Source: Desulfosporosinus metallidurans (GTDB taxonomy: Bacteria > Bacillota > Desulfitobacteriia > Desulfitobacteriales > Desulfitobacteriaceae). Taken from it: a stretch of 33,325 nucleotides of DNA. This document shows, piece after piece, positions 31,452 through 33,325 of this stretch. The stretch is taken from contig NZ_MLBF01000047.1 of assembly GCF_001936615.1 (NCBI RefSeq), positions 1 to 33,325 on the forward strand, written 5' to 3'. The notes beneath the pieces were generated by a model. The model was not told the origin of the DNA. It did no database searches and saw nothing but the letters and a program-made list of their open reading frames with translations. Position 1 is the first letter of the stretch. Each line of letters starts with the position of its first letter. The position numbers were made by a program, and so were the translations under genes.

Positions 31452-32255
31452 ATGGAAAAAGCAAAGCTGATTGAAATGATCAAGAATAATCCTAATGCAA
31501 TAGCCTATATAATTAATCCAACTGATGAGATCAAGTTATTGGCTGTTCAAAAAAATGGACTTACGTTAAAATATATTGATAATCCAACCAGAGAGATGCA
31601 AGAATTAGCTCTAGACAATAATGGCCGAGCGATTCAATTTATAGATGACCCTACAGAAGATATGATGATCAAAGCGATTAATGATGGCTGGGTTAACTTA
31701 GAGTATCTTAAAAATCCCAGCGATCAGTTAATCAAATTAGCGCTCAATCGAACTGGCTGGGCTATTAAATATGTTAAGAATCCAAGTGAGGAATTGCAAT
31801 TATTAGCTGTAGAAAAAAATTACGATTCGCTAAAGTTTATCAAAGAACCTTACGCCAGTGTCCAGGAAGAGGCTGTAAACATCAGTTATGATGCCTTAAG
31901 ATATATCAATTCTCCTACCCCTCAGGCCGAGCTTCTAGCGATCAAGCATAATGAGAGCGCTATTACCTTTATCAATGATTTAGATAAACATAAAATCTTA
32001 GAATTTTTGAAAGTCAATATTTTAGTGATTAACTATGTTATGAACGAAATCTCTCAAGATGAATTAGAACACGTGTTAAAGGAATCCTTAGCCAATGAAG
32101 ATGTTGAAGAAAAATATGTGAGAGACTTTTTAAATTGCAGTTACCTCAATCAAAACAGCGATACTATGCCCATCGACAAGATCATGTTTATTTATAAATA
32201 TGGCAGTAAAAAGGCCAAAAAAATAGCTGTCGATGAAAAGCTGAAGATGCTATAG
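31452..32255 (+). CDS. DUF4116-like repeat protein
   Basis: A 267-residue soluble protein made mainly of seven or eight helical repeats of about 24 residues: x-N-G-x-x-I/L-K-Y-I-x-N-P-T/S-x-E-x-x-x-L-A-V/L (for instance NGLTLKYIDNPTREMQELAL, then NGRAIQFIDDPTEDMMIKAI) from residue 12 to about 180. The pattern resembles DUF4116. The last 85 residues are non-repeat helices. Such solenoids usually bind proteins. The next gene, a MoxR-type AAA+ ATPase, starts 12 bases after its stop, so the two are one operon. A ribosome site (AAGGAACG) precedes the ATG. No enzymatic motif is visible; an adaptor or substrate-recognition role for the ATPase is inference. Confidence 0.75.
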   Translation: MEKAKLIEMIKNNPNAIAYIINPTDEIKLLAVQKNGLTLKYIDNPTREMQELALDNNGRAIQFIDDPTEDMMIKAINDGWVNLEYLKNPSDQLIKLALNRTGWAIKYVKNPSEELQLLAVEKNYDSLKFIKEPYASVQEEAVNISYDALRYINSPTPQAELLAIKHNESAITFINDLDKHKILEFLKVNILVINYVMNEISQDELEHVLKESLANEDVEEKYVRDFLNCSYLNQNSDTMPIDKIMFIYKYGSKKAKKIAVDEKLKML

Positions 32256-32267
32256 GAGTGAGACATC

Positions 32268-33325
32268 ATGAACTTTACAGACACCTTAAAAAGTGTTGAC
32301 TTAGTACTATCCACCGGGGAAGTCCCCTTAATCGTTGGGGAAAGCGGAATCGGCAAAACAGCGTTAGCCCAAGAAATTGCACAAGAAAATCACTGGATTT
32401 TAATTGTGATTAATGGGAATCTCCTTAAAGAAGGTGAAATCGGCGGTCTGCCAACGATCGAAGCTTATGCAGGCGTCAATAATCAAGAAGATCAGGTTGA
32501 AAAGAAAGCGACAGTCTATGCTGTTCATCATAAGCTCAGGGAAATTGATGAAGAAATATCTCAAGGAAAAACCGTTCTGTTATTTATCGACGAGATCAAT
32601 CGCTGTGAACATACAGTCCAACAGGAACTTATGAATTTAATTTTAAATCGGGAAATCAATGGCTATAAGCTACCTGAAGGTGTAAAAATATTAGCCGCTA
32701 TGAATCCTTCCAGTAAATATGGTTCGGATTTTGATTACCAAGTCGTTGATATGGATGCCGCCCAAGAAAATCGGTTTGTCTGGTTATCGATGGAGCCTGA
32801 TTATAATCAGTGGATAGCTTGGGCCATAGAGGCCGGAATTGAGCAAAAGGTTGTCGAGTTTATCTCCACCTTCCCCGATTATTTGCATAAGATCAACGAA
32901 GACGATCTAAGAGCAACTCCCAGAAGCTATGAGCGAATTTCCAGCACTTATAAAATGTATAAAGAGAAAAAAGATACCATACCTCGCTCCGTGTTTTTAA
33001 ATGTTATCAAAGGAAATGTCGGGCGCTTAATCGCCGAAGAGTTTGTGAGCTTTGTGGAATCCGATCATCGTTCCCTCATATCCTATCAAGATGTTTTTTC
33101 AGGAAATTCTCTCCATGAATCGATCCGAGAAAAAATAAAAAACGAAAGCCATACCAGACTATATCTATCGGCCAAGAATATTCTCAAAAGCTTAGAAGCA
33201 AATATCTTAAATCATAGTGATGATTCAAATTTTTATATGGAGAGGCTGATTGAGTTTTTGGAACTATATCCTGTCGATTTAATGATAGGAATCATGAAAG
33301 ATATTAAAAACAGTTATCCTGAAGT
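32268..33325 (+). CDS. MoxR-type AAA+ ATPase (3' end outside the window)
   Basis: At least 352 residues; the frame is open to the last base. Walker A is GESGIGKT (residues 24-31), GEIGGLPTI follows as in NorQ/CbbQ/GvpN-like proteins, Walker B is LLFIDEIN (D108, E109), sensor 1 is ILAAMNPS, and AAQENRFV resembles the arginine-finger region of MoxR AAA+ proteins. The C-terminal lid begins around residue 170. MoxR ATPases work as chaperones, usually with a von Willebrand A domain partner coded downstream, here beyond the window. AGGAGTG precedes the ATG. The upstream partner is the DUF4116-like repeat protein. Confidence 0.85.
   Translation, partial: MNFTDTLKSVDLVLSTGEVPLIVGESGIGKTALAQEIAQENHWILIVINGNLLKEGEIGGLPTIEAYAGVNNQEDQVEKKATVYAVHHKLREIDEEISQGKTVLLFIDEINRCEHTVQQELMNLILNREINGYKLPEGVKILAAMNPSSKYGSDFDYQVVDMDAAQENRFVWLSMEPDYNQWIAWAIEAGIEQKVVEFISTFPDYLHKINEDDLRATPRSYERISSTYKMYKEKKDTIPRSVFLNVIKGNVGRLIAEEFVSFVESDHRSLISYQDVFSGNSLHESIREKIKNESHTRLYLSAKNILKSLEANILNHSDDSNFYMERLIEFLELYPVDLMIGIMKDIKNSYPE

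Overview
The window looks like chromosome of a Gram-positive, Clostridia-type bacterium, most like the Desulfosporosinus/Desulfitobacterium group. This is judged from gene content only: PolC-type DNA polymerase, NfeD/FloA membrane-microdomain genes, PspA, single-chain pyruvate carboxylase, CWB2/VanW surface protein, strong AGGAGG ribosome sites, moderate GC and probable use of selenocysteine. There are no rRNA or tRNA genes and no complete insertion sequence.

Layout. 1-290: tandem promoter-like sequences pointing out of the window. 290-1151: nitroreductase with a one-base frameshift. 1299-1922: DsbA/FrnE-type thioredoxin-fold oxidoreductase whose first active-site Cys codon is UGA, followed at the right distance by a perfect hairpin with a GGUC apex. 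I read it as a selenoprotein, and it is the best find here. 2101-3698: YggT protein and CPA1 Na+/H+ antiporter. 3878-6628: operon of a DUF1836 regulator, NfeD, FloA and a membrane-anchored repeat protein, with a palindromic operator inside its promoter. 6734-10504: TetR / ABC ATPase / YhgE-Pip export operon with a 35-bp operator; the ATPase has lost its signature motif. 10866-15699: VTT membrane protein, PspA-Tim44 pair, SGNH hydrolase, CDF metal transporter and acetyltransferase. 15846-17555: CWB2-Ig-VanW surface protein. 17556-19436: hairpin-rich spacer, a MORN-repeat remnant and a Phd/RelE toxin-antitoxin pair. 19628-23080: pyruvate carboxylase. 23148-24840: gene graveyard (amj, a TIGR01777 epimerase, a BlaR1/M56 stub, a DUF2442-like remnant) around an intact BlaI-type repressor with two consensus operators. 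24969-29315: PolC. 29376-29691: repeats and hairpins. 29829-30950: frameshifted EamA transporter and a PanE remnant. 30954-31316: VOC protein. 31452-end: DUF4116-like repeat protein next to a MoxR-type AAA+ ATPase cut off by the window end.

How genes work together. Several modules concern the envelope: FloA/NfeD, PspA/Tim44, YhgE, VanW, YggT and VTT. Regulation appears local, with palindromic sites next to DUF1836, TetR, BlaI and the antitoxin. Three otherwise good genes (nitroreductase, EamA transporter, AbrB) can each be repaired by one base, so either the assembly carries small indel errors or these loci are decaying. This matters when judging the UGA codon, but the hairpin argues independently for selenocysteine.
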